Below, one piece after another: positions 1 through 10,149 of a stretch of DNA of 64,000 nucleotides. The stretch comes from Ramlibacter sp. WS9 (GTDB lineage: Bacteria > Pseudomonadota > Gammaproteobacteria > Burkholderiales > Burkholderiaceae_C). The notes under the pieces were generated by a model. It saw nothing but the letters and a program-made list of their open reading frames with translations, was not told where the DNA came from and did not search any database. The translations under genes were made by a program, and so were the position numbers. The stretch's first letter is position 1; each line of letters begins with the position of its first letter. The stretch is from positions 164,876 through 228,875 of the forward strand of contig NZ_RKMB01000009.1 in the NCBI RefSeq assembly GCF_003797765.1, read 5' to 3'.

Positions 1-253
1 CCAAGACTCCGACAACTCGGCGAACCACCACCCGGCGAGGCGACGACGGCGACCCAGATGCGCGCGTCGGCAGAAACAGCCGAACTGCTGCGGCAGACGC
101 GAGTAAGAACACAGAGCCCCACAGGTTCGCATTCTTCAGGGCTCGTTCGCCAGCAAAAAGCATGATGCCCTGAAAGAAACCCATAAGCCCGTAAACGGCG
201 ACCAACACAAATAGACACCCGAGCGCGATGTGGAGTCGTCTGGGGCGGATCAC
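1..253 (-). CDS. Hypothetical membrane protein, 3' end cut by window edge
   Basis: This is an open minus-strand frame from a GTG at 253 to the window edge, with no stop in 84 codons and an in-frame TAA nine codons upstream. The product has a basic N-terminus, a hydrophobic segment at about residues 7-32 (ALGCLFVLVAVYGLMGFF), and a second around 43-58 ending in an Arg/Pro-rich tail. I do not recognise the family. No strong ribosome binding site precedes the GTG. It could be a chance frame, but two well-formed hydrophobic segments argue for a real small membrane protein. Confidence 0.4.
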   Translation of the reverse strand, partial: MIRPRRLHIALGCLFVLVAVYGLMGFFQGIMLFAGERALKNANLWGSVFLLASAAAVRLFLPTRASGSPSSPRRVVVRRVVGVL

Positions 254-318
254 AAGCTGCTCTGCACGTGCGCTTTAACGTAATGTCTCCCGCACTCCCA
301 AACCTGCAACCCGGCACT

Positions 319-473
319 TGCGGGTTATCAGCTCTGAGGTCGAGATCGCAAGTCTTTGCGAGCGTTGAAGATTATTCAAGCTTTGCGGAATAACACGTCC
401 GCCGGAACTGCAGGCGTTATCCCGCAAGACGAAGGTTCTCCCAGTTGCGGAATAAAACTGCGGAATAACGTGG
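319..473. repeat. Cluster of short direct and inverted repeats (TTGCGGAATAAC family)
   Basis: Four related 12-14 bp units lie in a gene-free gap: TTGCGGGTTATC at 319-330, TTGCGGAATAAC at 383-394, an inverted copy CGTTATCCCGCAA at 415-427, and two close copies at 446-457 and 459-470. The rest of 254-591 shows no convincing gene. The local AT content is higher than in the flanks. Such units resemble recombinase-binding ends left by a lost mobile element, but no transposase or integrase is present, so the origin is unproven. Confidence 0.5.
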
Positions 474-591
474 CGTTGTTGCCTTGGTCTGCTCATTCGC
501 TCCTCCCCGGGCCGCATGGATGCTGGATGCCGTCGATCCAGCCTTGATTTTGTAGTGTATTAGTTTGCCGCCAAAGTCCTCAAAACTTTTC

Positions 592-1116
592 TCACCGAGC
601 AATCACCCCACAAGCCAACCGCGCCCCCGAATTCCCCGTCGGCTGCGTCTTGAAGTCATCCGGGTCCTTGTGCACGATCAGGCCTTTGCCCACGATGTCC
701 GTCACGCCGCTGCCCACGCTGATGGTGGACGACTCGTAGTTGAACTTCGCCACGCCGTTCGCGTCGGCCTTGAGCATGCGCAGATCGCCTGCGTGATGTT
801 CCCCGGCATCGTGGTTGCCGTGCGGTGCGCCCGTGGGGTTGAAGTGGCCGCCCGCGCTCATGCCGTCCGCACTGGAGCAGTCGCCTTTTTCATGGACGTG
901 GAAGCCGTGGTCCGCATTCGGCTTCAAGCCGCGCACTTCGCCGCTCACCAGCACCTTAGCGCCTTGCTGGGTGAAGTGCACCATGCCGCTGGCGGTGTTG
1001 CCCGCGGTGGGCGACAAGGTCGCCATGGCCATGACTTTCGGGGCTGGCGGGGCGGCGCAGCCGGCGAGGGCCGCCGCGGTGATGATCGTGAACGCGGCGA
1101 ACGGGCGCAAAGCCAT
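592..1116 (-). CDS. sodC: Cu-Zn superoxide dismutase, predicted lipoprotein
   Basis: The 174-residue product dismutates superoxide in the cell envelope. The N-terminus is a lipoprotein signal with lipobox LAGC (Cys20). The metal site is clear: His70/His73/His75 in DHGFHVHEKGDC, His91 and His99 further on, plus the usual Cys80-Cys170 disulfide pair and the C-terminal GNSGARLACGVI block. The ATG at 1116 is preceded by AAGGAGA. It is transcribed in the same direction as chaC upstream, with a 71-bp gap. The length is normal for the family. Confidence 0.95.
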   Translation of the reverse strand: MALRPFAAFTIITAAALAGCAAPPAPKVMAMATLSPTAGNTASGMVHFTQQGAKVLVSGEVRGLKPNADHGFHVHEKGDCSSADGMSAGGHFNPTGAPHGNHDAGEHHAGDLRMLKADANGVAKFNYESSTISVGSGVTDIVGKGLIVHKDPDDFKTQPTGNSGARLACGVIAR

Positions 1117-1187
1117 GGCAAGTCTCCTTGTTGTGGGTGTTGCCGCACACTCTAGGGCCAACGCGCCCGGCGGGCAATCCGCAACAA

Positions 1188-1775
1188 CTATGACTCCCGC
1201 AGCTTGAGCAGCCGCTCCAGGTGCTTGTCGCGGATGTTGAGGCGCTTCAGCTCTTCCAGCGTGTTGTGCGCGTATTCGAAGGTGGTGCCGTAGATGCCCG
1301 TGGCCTCTTCGAAAATCCGCCGGTATTCGTCTTCGGTCAAGGTCCCGGTGTGGCTGGGGCTCTTGCGCGACAGGGTGAAGGCCAGGGCCTGCACCGGGCC
1401 GTGGCTGGTGTGGCAGGTGAGCCATTTCGGGTCGTACACCGCCAGCGACATCTCCCGGGCCCACAGCCTGGCCAGCACTTCCTGGCCGGCGGCCTTGGGG
1501 ATGCGGAACACCATGCCCTGGCAGCAGCCGCCCGACAGCATCCCGAAAACCAGGCCCGGCCGCTCGGGCGTGCCGCGGTTGATGCGGCTCCACATCTTCA
1601 GGGCGCGGTGCCAGCCGTGCACCTTGGCGGGCCGGCGCTCGGCAAATTCGAAATCCGGCTTCCAGATGAGCGAGCCGTAGCCGAAGATCCACAGGTCGTC
1701 ATGCCCGCCCCAGTCCTGCAGCACCCTGTCCAGAAGGGGCATCGGGTCGCGCAGCGGCTTCAACGCTTCTTTCAT
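1188..1775 (-). CDS. chaC: Gamma-glutamylcyclotransferase of the ChaC family
   Basis: The 195-residue cytoplasmic enzyme is predicted to cleave glutathione to 5-oxoproline and Cys-Gly. The nucleotide-fold signature GYGSLIW is at residues 32-38, followed by the ChaC-typical WSRINRGTPERPGLVFGML and GMVFRIP segments. The start ATG at 1775 gives the family's normal N-terminus. It is upstream of and co-directional with sodC, so the two could form a small redox-related unit, though no shared regulatory signal is visible. Confidence 0.92.
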   Translation of the reverse strand: MKEALKPLRDPMPLLDRVLQDWGGHDDLWIFGYGSLIWKPDFEFAERRPAKVHGWHRALKMWSRINRGTPERPGLVFGMLSGGCCQGMVFRIPKAAGQEVLARLWAREMSLAVYDPKWLTCHTSHGPVQALAFTLSRKSPSHTGTLTEDEYRRIFEEATGIYGTTFEYAHNTLEELKRLNIRDKHLERLLKLRES

Positions 1776-1833
1776 GAAGTGTCACTGTAGCGCGGTCGCG
1801 CGATCCGCGCAGCCGAGCAGGGTGCGGCATGCG

Positions 1834-2190
1834 TCAGTTCCACCGCGGCTGAGCGATAAGGAGAACCAGGATGAAGAATGCTGCCGCGAACCCGGGAACC
1901 GCAGTGAAAGCCAGCGCGGCGATGGCAGCGCCGAACTTGCCTTTGGCGCGAAGCGCCTGACCGGCCCAGAGGCTGACGCCCATCGCCGCCAGCAGGGCGA
2001 GCCACAAGACGAGATTGAAGGAGGAAACGGATCCGTCGCCAATGCCGATCAGGAAGAAGACGACGAACGTGGCAGTCGTCAGGGCCGAACACACAAGGAA
2101 GACCATCGAAGTGAGACGGCCGCGAGGGCTGGGCGTTGCATCCGTATCTTCGGCGATGCGCGGCGGCTGCCGTGAGGGTTGAGTCGTCAT
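1834..2190 (-). CDS. Hypothetical small membrane protein
   Basis: This is a 118-residue protein with a hydrophilic N-terminus of about 28 residues and then three hydrophobic segments at roughly 29-50 (VFLVCSALTTATFVVFFLIG), 58-78 and 88-112. I do not recognise a family or motif. It lies between chaC (58-bp gap, same strand) and the divergent edd-eda operon. Codon use matches the neighbours. Function is unknown; an inner-membrane location is the only safe prediction. Confidence 0.7.
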   Translation of the reverse strand: MTTQPSRQPPRIAEDTDATPSPRGRLTSMVFLVCSALTTATFVVFFLIGIGDGSVSSFNLVLWLALLAAMGVSLWAGQALRAKGKFGAAIAALAFTAVPGFAAAFFILVLLIAQPRWN

Positions 2191-2260
2191 TTCCGGCCAC
2201 CAAAGTTTTCTTCTACAGTAAGCATCAATCCTCCTGATCGCCGTTGACCGGCCTTGCTCC

Positions 2261-2286
2261 TGCAGTGTATTGGCTGGCAGCCAAAC
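2261..2286. repeat. Palindrome with a partial copy at 551-576
   Basis: The gap upstream of edd carries GCAGTGTATT followed by the 15-bp palindrome TTGGCTGGCAGCCAA (2270-2284) and then ACAGG. A related unit, TGTAGTGTATT followed by a CCGCCAAAG end, lies at 551-576 downstream of sodC. The palindrome could be a regulator site for edd, but the second copy at a gene end argues for a dispersed short repeat. Confidence 0.35.
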
Positions 2287-2342
2287 AGGGTTTTGGAACC
2301 CGTTTGTTACCCGTTGCCGGCTGGATGGCGTTACGATGGCGC

Positions 2343-2360
2343 TTGTAATTTAGTTACCAA
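2343..2360. promoter_or_regulatory. HexR-like operator overlapping the edd -10 region
   Basis: TTGTAATTTAGTTACCAA is an imperfect palindrome close to the published HexR consensus (TGTAATTAAATTACA type) known upstream of Entner-Doudoroff genes in proteobacteria. It contains TGTAAT at 2345-2350, a good -10 hexamer, and ends only 5 bases before the edd ATG. Binding would therefore block RNA polymerase directly. No hexR gene is in the window, so the regulator is inferred from the site alone. Confidence 0.6.
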
Positions 2361-2365
2361 CATTC

Positions 2366-4197
<1,832 letters not shown>

Positions 4198-4207
<10 letters not shown>

Positions 4208-4845
4208 ACAACCGACTCACGGCAATCGAAGTGATGAGCGATGCGCCGGTGATTCCGGTGATCGTTCTGACGGACGTGGCGCATGCCGTGCCGCTGGCGC
4301 GCGCGCTGGTGGCCGGCGGCATCCGCATGCTGGAGGTGACGCTGCGCACGCCGATCGCGCTGGCCTGCATCGAGGCGATTGCGCGCGAGGTGCCCGAGGC
4401 CGTAGCCGGCGCCGGCACGGTTCGCAGCGCGGCCGATGCACAAGCTTCGGCCAAGGCAGGCGCGCGCTTTGCCGTGAGCCCTGGCTACACGCACAGCGTC
4501 GGCAAGGCGTGCCGCGAACTCGGGCTGCCGTTGTTACCCGGCGTGGCGACCGGCGGCGAGATCATGGCGGCGCAGGAAGACGGCTACAACCAGCTCAAGT
4601 TCTTCCCGGCGATGCAGGCGGGCGGTTTGGCCATGCTCAAGGCGTGGCAGGGGCCGTTCGGCGACGTGAAGTTCTGCCCGACGGGTGGTGTCACCGCCAC
4701 GAATGCACCGGAGTTCCTGGCGCTGTCGAACATCGTGTGCGTGGGCGGGTCGTGGTTGACGCCGCAGGATGCCGTTCAGGCGGGAGACTGGGCGCGCATC
4801 ACGCAGCTGGCGCGTGAGGCCGTGGCGCTGAAGCGGTCAGCTTGA
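4198..4845 (+). CDS. eda: KDPG/KHG aldolase
   Basis: The 215-residue aldolase splits KDPG into pyruvate and glyceraldehyde-3-phosphate, completing the Entner-Doudoroff pathway. The catalytic Glu46 is in MLEVTLRT and the Schiff-base Lys134 in YNQLKFFPA; the phosphate-binding FCPTGG and VGGSW motifs follow. The ATG at 4198 overlaps the last 10 bases of edd and follows AGAAGGAG, so the two genes are translationally coupled and share the HexR-like operator. Confidence 0.96.
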
Positions 4846-4880
4846 CGGCGTCCGTACTCGACAGGTAGGTGATTTGACCG

Positions 4881-4902
4881 ATTATGCCTAGATTGGCATA
4901 AT
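4881..4902. promoter_or_regulatory. Perfect inverted repeat in the toxin-antitoxin promoter
   Basis: ATTATGCC-tagatt-GGCATAAT forms two perfect 8-bp arms, 10 bases before the toxin ATG. Placement over the promoter and start region is typical of the operator bound by a HigA-type antitoxin, giving autorepression. The surrounding AT richness contrasts with the GC-rich flanks. Confidence 0.7.
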
Positions 4903-4911
4903 TCGGAGACG

Positions 4912-5295
4912 ATGTCGAAACAGATCCGCAAGCCCCTCAAATGGGTGGCCTCGGCAAAGCGTGACCTGGATTCGATGCCCGAGGACGTCAAGGATGTATT
5001 TGGCCACGCCATCGACCTTGCCCAGGCAGGAGGCAAACATCAAGATGCCAAACCGTTGGGTGGCTTCGGCTCGGCAGGTGTATTGGAGGTAGTCGAGGAC
5101 CATCGCAACGACACCTTCCGCGCCGTCTACACCGTCAAGTTCGCGGGGTGGGTCTACGTCTTGCACTGCTTTCAGAAGAAGTCCAAGAGCGGGATCAAGA
5201 CACCGAAGGAAGATATGGACCTGATCAAGCTTCGCCTCAGGGCCGCTGAACAGGACTATGAGGCTTGGCAAGCAAAGCAAGGAGTACAGCGATGA
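4912..5295 (+). CDS. RelE/ParE-superfamily toxin, phage Gp49/HigB-like
   Basis: This 127-residue basic protein fits the phage-derived Gp49-like HigB group of mRNA-cleaving toxins. Visible family features are the N-terminal KPLKWVASAKRDLDSMPEDV helix, the GGFGSAGVLEVVEDHRNDTFRAVY strand block, and the WVYVLHCFQKKSKSGIKTP strand-loop that carries the basic residues used by these RNases. It is followed by the antitoxin with a 4-base ATGA overlap. The toxin-first order is the HigBA arrangement. Confidence 0.85.
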   Translation: MSKQIRKPLKWVASAKRDLDSMPEDVKDVFGHAIDLAQAGGKHQDAKPLGGFGSAGVLEVVEDHRNDTFRAVYTVKFAGWVYVLHCFQKKSKSGIKTPKEDMDLIKLRLRAAEQDYEAWQAKQGVQR

Positions 5296-5621
5296 GCCAG
5301 CACAGTGCGATCACGATAGAAGAGGGCGGTACGAACGTCTATGCCGACCTGGGCTATGCCGATGCGGCCGAAATGCAGCGCAAGTCTCAGTTGGCCGCCG
5401 AGATTGCCCGCGCGATCAAGGCACGGCGTCTCACACAGGCAGATGCTGCCCAATTGCTGGGAATCGATCAGTCAAAAATTTCCCGCATCACGCGTGGCCA
5501 GTTCCGAGGAGTGAGCGAAGCCAAGCTGCTTGAATTGGTCGCCAAGCTGGGCCATGACGTGAAGATCGTCGTCGGGCCCGTGAGGCGCCGCGCGGGCAAG
5601 ATTGAACTTCAATTCGCCTGA
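5292..5621 (+). CDS. XRE-family antitoxin, HigA-like
   Basis: The 109-residue protein carries a helix-turn-helix at about residues 40-80 (AIKARRLTQADAAQLLGIDQSKISRITRG region) of the type found in antitoxins paired with Gp49-like toxins. The ATG overlaps the toxin stop (ATGA), so translation is coupled. It is predicted to neutralise the toxin and, with it, bind the inverted repeat at 4881-4902. It converges on gloA with a 9-base gap. Confidence 0.87.
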   Translation: MSQHSAITIEEGGTNVYADLGYADAAEMQRKSQLAAEIARAIKARRLTQADAAQLLGIDQSKISRITRGQFRGVSEAKLLELVAKLGHDVKIVVGPVRRRAGKIELQFA

Positions 5622-5630
5622 CCGTGGCGG

Positions 5631-6026
5631 CTACGCCGCCTCGTTCTTCCGTTCGATTAGCTCGATCTTGTACCCATCCGGATCGGTCACGAACGCGATC
5701 ACGGTGTTGCCGCCCTTCACAGGCCCCGGCTCGCGCGTGACGTTCCCGCCGCCGGCGCGGATCTTCTCGCAGGACGCATACACATCCGGCACGCCCAGCG
5801 CGATGTGGCCATACGCCGTACCCAGTTCGTAACTGTCGACGCCATGGTTGTACGTCAGCTCGATCTCGGCATGGTCGGGGTTGGTGCCGTAGCCGACGAA
5901 CGCCAGCGAGTATTTCTGCTCGGGCCGCTCGGTGGTGCGCAGCAGCGTCATGCCGAGCACGCGGGTGTAGAAATCGATGGAGCGCTGCAGGTCGCCCACG
6001 CGCAGCATGGTGTGGAGAAGTCTCAT
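5631..6026 (-). CDS. gloA: Lactoylglutathione lyase (glyoxalase I)
   Basis: The 131-residue enzyme isomerises the methylglyoxal-glutathione hemithioacetal. The bacterial Ni-type metal ligands are visible: His5 in LLHTMLRV, Glu in AEIELTYN, His in YGHIALGV and Glu in YKIELIE. The frame extends six codons upstream, but MRLLHTM at 6026 is the family start. A short GGCGGC-TAC-GCCGCC hairpin spans its stop codon at 5626-5640 and may act as a weak terminator. Confidence 0.94.
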   Translation of the reverse strand: MRLLHTMLRVGDLQRSIDFYTRVLGMTLLRTTERPEQKYSLAFVGYGTNPDHAEIELTYNHGVDSYELGTAYGHIALGVPDVYASCEKIRAGGGNVTREPGPVKGGNTVIAFVTDPDGYKIELIERKNEAA

Positions 6027-6115
6027 GAGCGCCATTATGGCCATGGCGCGTGCGTTTTGCAGGCGGCCGCGCTAAGCTGTGTTCCTGCACACTCCGCCAG
6101 GCGATTTTCAAACCC

Positions 6116-6601
6116 ATGATCATCATTCCCAGCGTCAGCCTCGCAACCCTTGACGACGCGCGCGGCATCGCGGAAATGTCGCGCGACTACATCGAGTTCG
6201 GCCTGGGCTGGAGCTGGACGCCGGCCCGGGTGCAGAAGGCCATCCGCGACAGCTCGACCAATGTGGCTGTCGTCCGCGAGAAGGGCGACGTGCTCGGCTT
6301 CGGCATCATGCGGTACGGCGAGCAGCGCGCGCACCTCACGTTGCTGGCGGTGCTGCCCGGCCAGCGCAAGCGCGGCCTGGGTGCGGTGCTGGTGCAGTGG
6401 CTGGAGAAGTCCGCCGCCATCGCCGGGCTGGAACGTGTGCAGCTCGAAGCCCGTTCCGACAATCCGGGTGCCATCGCGTTCTACCGCGACCAAGGCTATG
6501 AGCCGGCCGGGACGCAGCCCGGCTACTACCGCGGCGAGGTCGATGCCGTCCGGCTCGAAAAGAGCCTGTGGATCTCAAAGGGGCGGGAACCGGACGCCTG
6601 A
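6116..6601 (+). CDS. GNAT-family N-acetyltransferase
   Basis: The 161-residue protein has the GNAT fold: strand LTLLAVLPGQRKRGLGAVLVQ carrying the acetyl-CoA pyrophosphate loop (Q/R-x-x-G-L-G form) and the C-terminal ARSDNPGAIAFYRDQGYEPAG motif typical of RimI-like enzymes. The substrate is unknown. The start MIIIPSVSL at 6116 is chosen over the upstream frame, which would run through a GC-rich leader. Its 3' end overlaps the convergent amidase gene by 27 bases. Confidence 0.8.
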   Translation: MIIIPSVSLATLDDARGIAEMSRDYIEFGLGWSWTPARVQKAIRDSSTNVAVVREKGDVLGFGIMRYGEQRAHLTLLAVLPGQRKRGLGAVLVQWLEKSAAIAGLERVQLEARSDNPGAIAFYRDQGYEPAGTQPGYYRGEVDAVRLEKSLWISKGREPDA

Positions 6602-7978
6602 ACCGCGCGCCTCGATCGCCTCGCCGGCGGCCAGGCACATGTCTTCGCGAAAGCGTCCCGCAACCAGCTGCACGCCGACGGGCGAGCGGCCCACCATCCC
6701 GGTGTTGACGCACAGCGACGGCAGCCCGGTGACGGGCAGGGCGATCATCGGCATCTGCGCCCGCCACACGCGCTCGTACGCTTCCGGGCCCTGCAGGTCC
6801 AGGTCGGCGGGGAAGGGCAGTTCCGCGCTTACTGGCAACAACACGACGGGGTAGCGCTCCAGGAACAGCTGCCAGGCCCGAGCAATGCCCAGCCGTCGCG
6901 AAAGCGCCGACGAGAACTCCGCAAGGCCGACCGACCGCGCCAGCTCCGCCTGGCCCCCCAGCGCCGCGATGGCGCCCGGGTCGCCTTCGCGCTGCGCGGC
7001 CTGCACCAGCGCGTCGTAGCCGTCGGCCATCCACAAGGTGATCTGGATCGCAACGGCCTCTTTCAACGGCGGCAGTGCCTCGACCTCATCGACGCGCCAG
7101 CCCGCATCGCGCAAACGCGCGGCGGCATCGAGCAACGCTTCGCAGACTTCGGGCCGCGTGTCCATGCCGTCGGGGCGCAGGCACATCGCCACGGTGCGCG
7201 GCAGCTCGGGGCCTTCGAGCGGCGCGGGCACCCACCAGGGGTCACGCGCGTCGGGCCGCGACATGGCGAGCAGGCCGAGCCGAAGGTCGTCGATGGTGCG
7301 CGCGATGGGCCCCGACACGGCCATGATCTGCCCGCCGATCGGCCGGTCCACCGCCGCTGTGGCGTTGTACGCGGCAACGCGGCCCAGCGAAGGGCGCAGG
7401 CCGTGAATGCCGCAGGCGTAGGCCGGATAGCGGATCGAGCCCGCGATGTCGGTGCCATGCGCGAGCTGGCAAATGCCGGAAGCCACCGCCGCTGCCGAAC
7501 CGCCCGAGGAGCCGCCGGGCGTAAGCGCGGGGTCGTGCGGATTGCGCGTGGCACCGTGCAGCAGATTGCCGGTGAACCAGCGGTAGCTGAACGCCGGTGT
7601 GTTGGTGCGGCCCACGGTGACGGCGCCCGCCGCGAGCAGGCTGTCGACGACGGGGCTGCTGGTCTTTGCGATCAAGTCCTTTTGCGACCGGAGCCCGTTC
7701 GTCGTCGCGTAGCCCGCATGATCGACGTTGACCTTGGTCGCGACGACGACACCGGCCAGCGGCCCCGGGTCCTCGCCTCGCGCGATGGCGCTGTCGATCT
7801 GCCGGGCGCGCGCCAGCACTTCATGCGGCCGGTGCTCGACAACGGCGTTGAGCTGCGGGTTGACGGCGTCCAGCCGCGCGAGCGCGGACTGCGCGACCTC
7901 CACGGCGGAAATCTGCCGGGTGCGAACGAGGCGGGCGGTCTGGCTGGCGGAGAGCTGCCAGGGTTCGGTCGAGGTCAT
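6575..7978 (-). CDS. Amidase signature family protein
   Basis: The 467-residue enzyme belongs to the Ser-cisSer-Lys amidases. Lys82 lies in VVVATKVNVDHAG, the glycine/serine signature TPGGSSGGSAAAVASG is at 154-168, and the nucleophile Ser181 is in GTDIAGSIR. The substrate cannot be told from sequence; it is a free-standing amidase rather than GatA because no gatB/gatC is nearby. The start ATG at 7978 is chosen because upstream codons lack homology. It is divergent from the glutathione S-transferase gene. Confidence 0.88.
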   Translation of the reverse strand: MTSTEPWQLSASQTARLVRTRQISAVEVAQSALARLDAVNPQLNAVVEHRPHEVLARARQIDSAIARGEDPGPLAGVVVATKVNVDHAGYATTNGLRSQKDLIAKTSSPVVDSLLAAGAVTVGRTNTPAFSYRWFTGNLLHGATRNPHDPALTPGGSSGGSAAAVASGICQLAHGTDIAGSIRYPAYACGIHGLRPSLGRVAAYNATAAVDRPIGGQIMAVSGPIARTIDDLRLGLLAMSRPDARDPWWVPAPLEGPELPRTVAMCLRPDGMDTRPEVCEALLDAAARLRDAGWRVDEVEALPPLKEAVAIQITLWMADGYDALVQAAQREGDPGAIAALGGQAELARSVGLAEFSSALSRRLGIARAWQLFLERYPVVLLPVSAELPFPADLDLQGPEAYERVWRAQMPMIALPVTGLPSLCVNTGMVGRSPVGVQLVAGRFREDMCLAAGEAIEARGSGVRFPPL

Positions 7979-8059
7979 GCCCTCCAGCCTGCAGTGTTGT
8001 GTGCCTGCCGTCAATACTCCCGTCAATATCGTGCGCCCGGGGCTGCTATGTTCCGGTTC

Positions 8060-8737
8060 ATGAACACATCCAATCGCTTCACGCTCTACTCCGGCCCGCT
8101 CAGCATGTTCGGCGCCAAGGTGCAAATCGCTGCCCTGGAGAAGGGCCTGGATTTCGACCTGGTGCTGGTGCCCTTCGACTTCACCGCCCTCTACACGCCC
8201 AAGCATCCGGAGGTGCTGCGCATCAACCCGAAGCAGCAAGTGCCGGTGCTGGTGCATGGCGACCTGGAGCTTTTCGACTCCACGCAGATCTTCGAGTATC
8301 TCGAAGACGTGCAGCCCACGCCGGCACTGTGGCCGGGCGACGTGCGCGAGCGAGCCCGCGCGCGGCTGCTGGAACACAAGTCCGACGAGGTGTACTTCCC
8401 GCACGTCGTCCGCTTGATGGGGCTGGAGCACGATCTGCAAGGCGAGGCGGCGCAGGCGGCCATCGCAGCGGCGAACAAGTTCTACGCCGAATTGGAGTCG
8501 CTGCTGGACGGCCGCGACTACCTGGCCGGCGGCTACTCGTTCGCCGACATCGCGTTCTACATGGCTGCGGTGTTCGGTGAGCGCAAGGGCGCGCCGCTGG
8601 GTGCGGCAACACCGCGCCTGCTGGCGTGGCGTGACCGCATGAGCTCACGGCCGCCGGTGCGTCAGGTGGCGGGGGCGATGGGCCGGTGGCTTGCGTCGGT
8701 GGGCCGACCGGTGCCTGCGTTCATGCAAGCGCTCTGA
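8060..8737 (+). CDS. Glutathione S-transferase family protein
   Basis: The 225-residue protein has an N-terminal thioredoxin-like glutathione-binding half (FTLYSGPLSMFGAKVQIAAL, then the cis-Pro segment NPKQQVPVLVHGDLELFDST with the E/D-S/T motif) and an all-helical C-terminal half with the conserved YLAGGYSFADIAFYM N-capping motif. An alternative ATG lies four codons upstream at 8048. The specific substrate is not predictable. It converges with the MBL-fold gene downstream. Confidence 0.88.
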   Translation: MNTSNRFTLYSGPLSMFGAKVQIAALEKGLDFDLVLVPFDFTALYTPKHPEVLRINPKQQVPVLVHGDLELFDSTQIFEYLEDVQPTPALWPGDVRERARARLLEHKSDEVYFPHVVRLMGLEHDLQGEAAQAAIAAANKFYAELESLLDGRDYLAGGYSFADIAFYMAAVFGERKGAPLGAATPRLLAWRDRMSSRPPVRQVAGAMGRWLASVGRPVPAFMQAL

Positions 8738-8764
8738 GGGGCAATCGCGGAGACGCACCGCTGT

Positions 8765-10123
8765 TCAATCGAGCTCCGCCCGCTCCAGGTAATCCGGCAC
8801 GCAGCAGGCCCAGCCCAGCTGGCGCTCGATGCGCTGGCGCATCGCATCGGCCGCGTCGGGCTCGCCATGCGTGATGAAAGTCCTCTTCGGCTGCTGCTTG
8901 AAATGCCCCAGCCAGTCGAGAATTTCCGTGGCGTCGGCGTGCGCCGACAAGTCCTCCAGCTGCGCAACTTCGGCGCGGATCGGCACGTCCTTGCCATGGA
9001 TGCGCACGTTGGGCAAGCCTTGCGTGATGGTCGCGCCGCGCGTCCCACCCGCCTGGAAACCGGCGAACAGCAGCGTGTTGCGGCGGTCCGGCGCGAACGC
9101 CTTGATGTGGTGGACCACCCGTCCGCCCGTCGCCATGCCGCTGGCGGCGATGATGACCATTGGCCCTCGCTTGCCATTGAGGCGTTCTGACTCTTCGGGC
9201 GTTCGCACGATGCGCGCGGTGGCGGCGACCGCCTCGCACTCTTCGGGCGTCAGGCGCAGATCTTCCTTGTGTTTCCAGTAGACGTCCATGGCGTTCGATG
9301 CCATCGGACTGTTGAGGTAAACCGGCAAGTCGGGGATCGCACCCTGCGTCTTGAGTAGGTGGATGCAGTACAGAAGGCTTTGGGCGCGGCCCACGGCGAA
9401 GGCCGGGATGACCACGACCCCACCGCGTGCCGCCGTACGACGGATCACCTCGCCCAGCTGGAACAGGGGATCGGAGCGGGGATGTTCGCGGTCGCCATAG
9501 GTGGATTCGACCACCAGGTAGTCGGCGCCGTCCATGAGCGTGGGAGCGCGGAGGACGAGGTCGTTGGGCCGGCCGATGTCGCCGGAGAACAGCACCGAGC
9601 GCGCGCCGTCATCCACGCGCACGAACGAAGAGCCCGCCATGTGGCCTGAAGGACTGAGCGACACGTTCAAACCGGGCGCGGGCGACCAGGACGTTTTCCA
9701 CGGCACCGGGTGGAACAGCTTCAGGCAGCGCTCCGCGTCGTCGCGGGTGTACAGCGGCAGCGCCGGCCGGTGCTTCGACAGTCGATGTTGGTTGGCATAC
9801 GCGGCTTCTTCTTCCTGCAGGTAGCCCGAGTCGGGCAGCAGGATGCGGCACAGGTCGTAGGTTGCGGCGCTGCAATACACCTTGCCGCTGAAACCCTGGC
9901 GCGCGAGCAGCGGCAGGTAGCCGCTGTGGTCGATGTGGGCGTGCGTGAGGATGACCGCGTCGATGGAAGACGGCTTGACCGGCGGGGGCGACCAGTTGCG
10001 CAGCCGCAGCTGCTTGTAGCCCTGGAACAGCCCGCAGTCCACCATCACGCGGGCGTCGCCGCGCTCGAGCAGGTACTTTGAGCCGGTGACGGTGTTGGTG
10101 GCGCCGAGGAACTGGAGATGCAT
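8765..10123 (-). CDS. MBL-fold/beta-CASP RNase-like metallo-hydrolase
   Basis: The 452-residue protein has the metallo-beta-lactamase site His61-x-His63-x-Asp65-His66 in LTHAHIDHSGYLP, motif SPSGHMAGS, the aspartate in SGDIGRPND, and the beta-CASP features ESTYGDR, IPAFAVGRAQ and LSAHAD. Homologues are RNA-processing nucleases (YSH1/CPSF-like). The frame could start at a TTG (10153) that overlaps the upstream usp stop as TTGA; the ATG at 10123 is preferred as the family start. It is cotranscribed with the universal stress gene, hence probably under the Fnr box at 10647. Confidence 0.88.
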   Translation of the reverse strand: MHLQFLGATNTVTGSKYLLERGDARVMVDCGLFQGYKQLRLRNWSPPPVKPSSIDAVILTHAHIDHSGYLPLLARQGFSGKVYCSAATYDLCRILLPDSGYLQEEEAAYANQHRLSKHRPALPLYTRDDAERCLKLFHPVPWKTSWSPAPGLNVSLSPSGHMAGSSFVRVDDGARSVLFSGDIGRPNDLVLRAPTLMDGADYLVVESTYGDREHPRSDPLFQLGEVIRRTAARGGVVVIPAFAVGRAQSLLYCIHLLKTQGAIPDLPVYLNSPMASNAMDVYWKHKEDLRLTPEECEAVAATARIVRTPEESERLNGKRGPMVIIAASGMATGGRVVHHIKAFAPDRRNTLLFAGFQAGGTRGATITQGLPNVRIHGKDVPIRAEVAQLEDLSAHADATEILDWLGHFKQQPKRTFITHGEPDAADAMRQRIERQLGWACCVPDYLERAELD

Positions 10124-10149
10124 GGTGGTGGCCTGTTGCGATGTCGAGT

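Noticed and set aside
356..547. Small open frames across the repeat gap
   Set aside because: They cross the repeat units on both strands, have no ribosome binding site and no recognisable product.
592..1692. Single long minus-strand frame joining the chaC region and sodC
   Set aside because: The upstream part is an out-of-frame reading of chaC; sodC starts at its own ATG with a ribosome binding site and lipoprotein signal.
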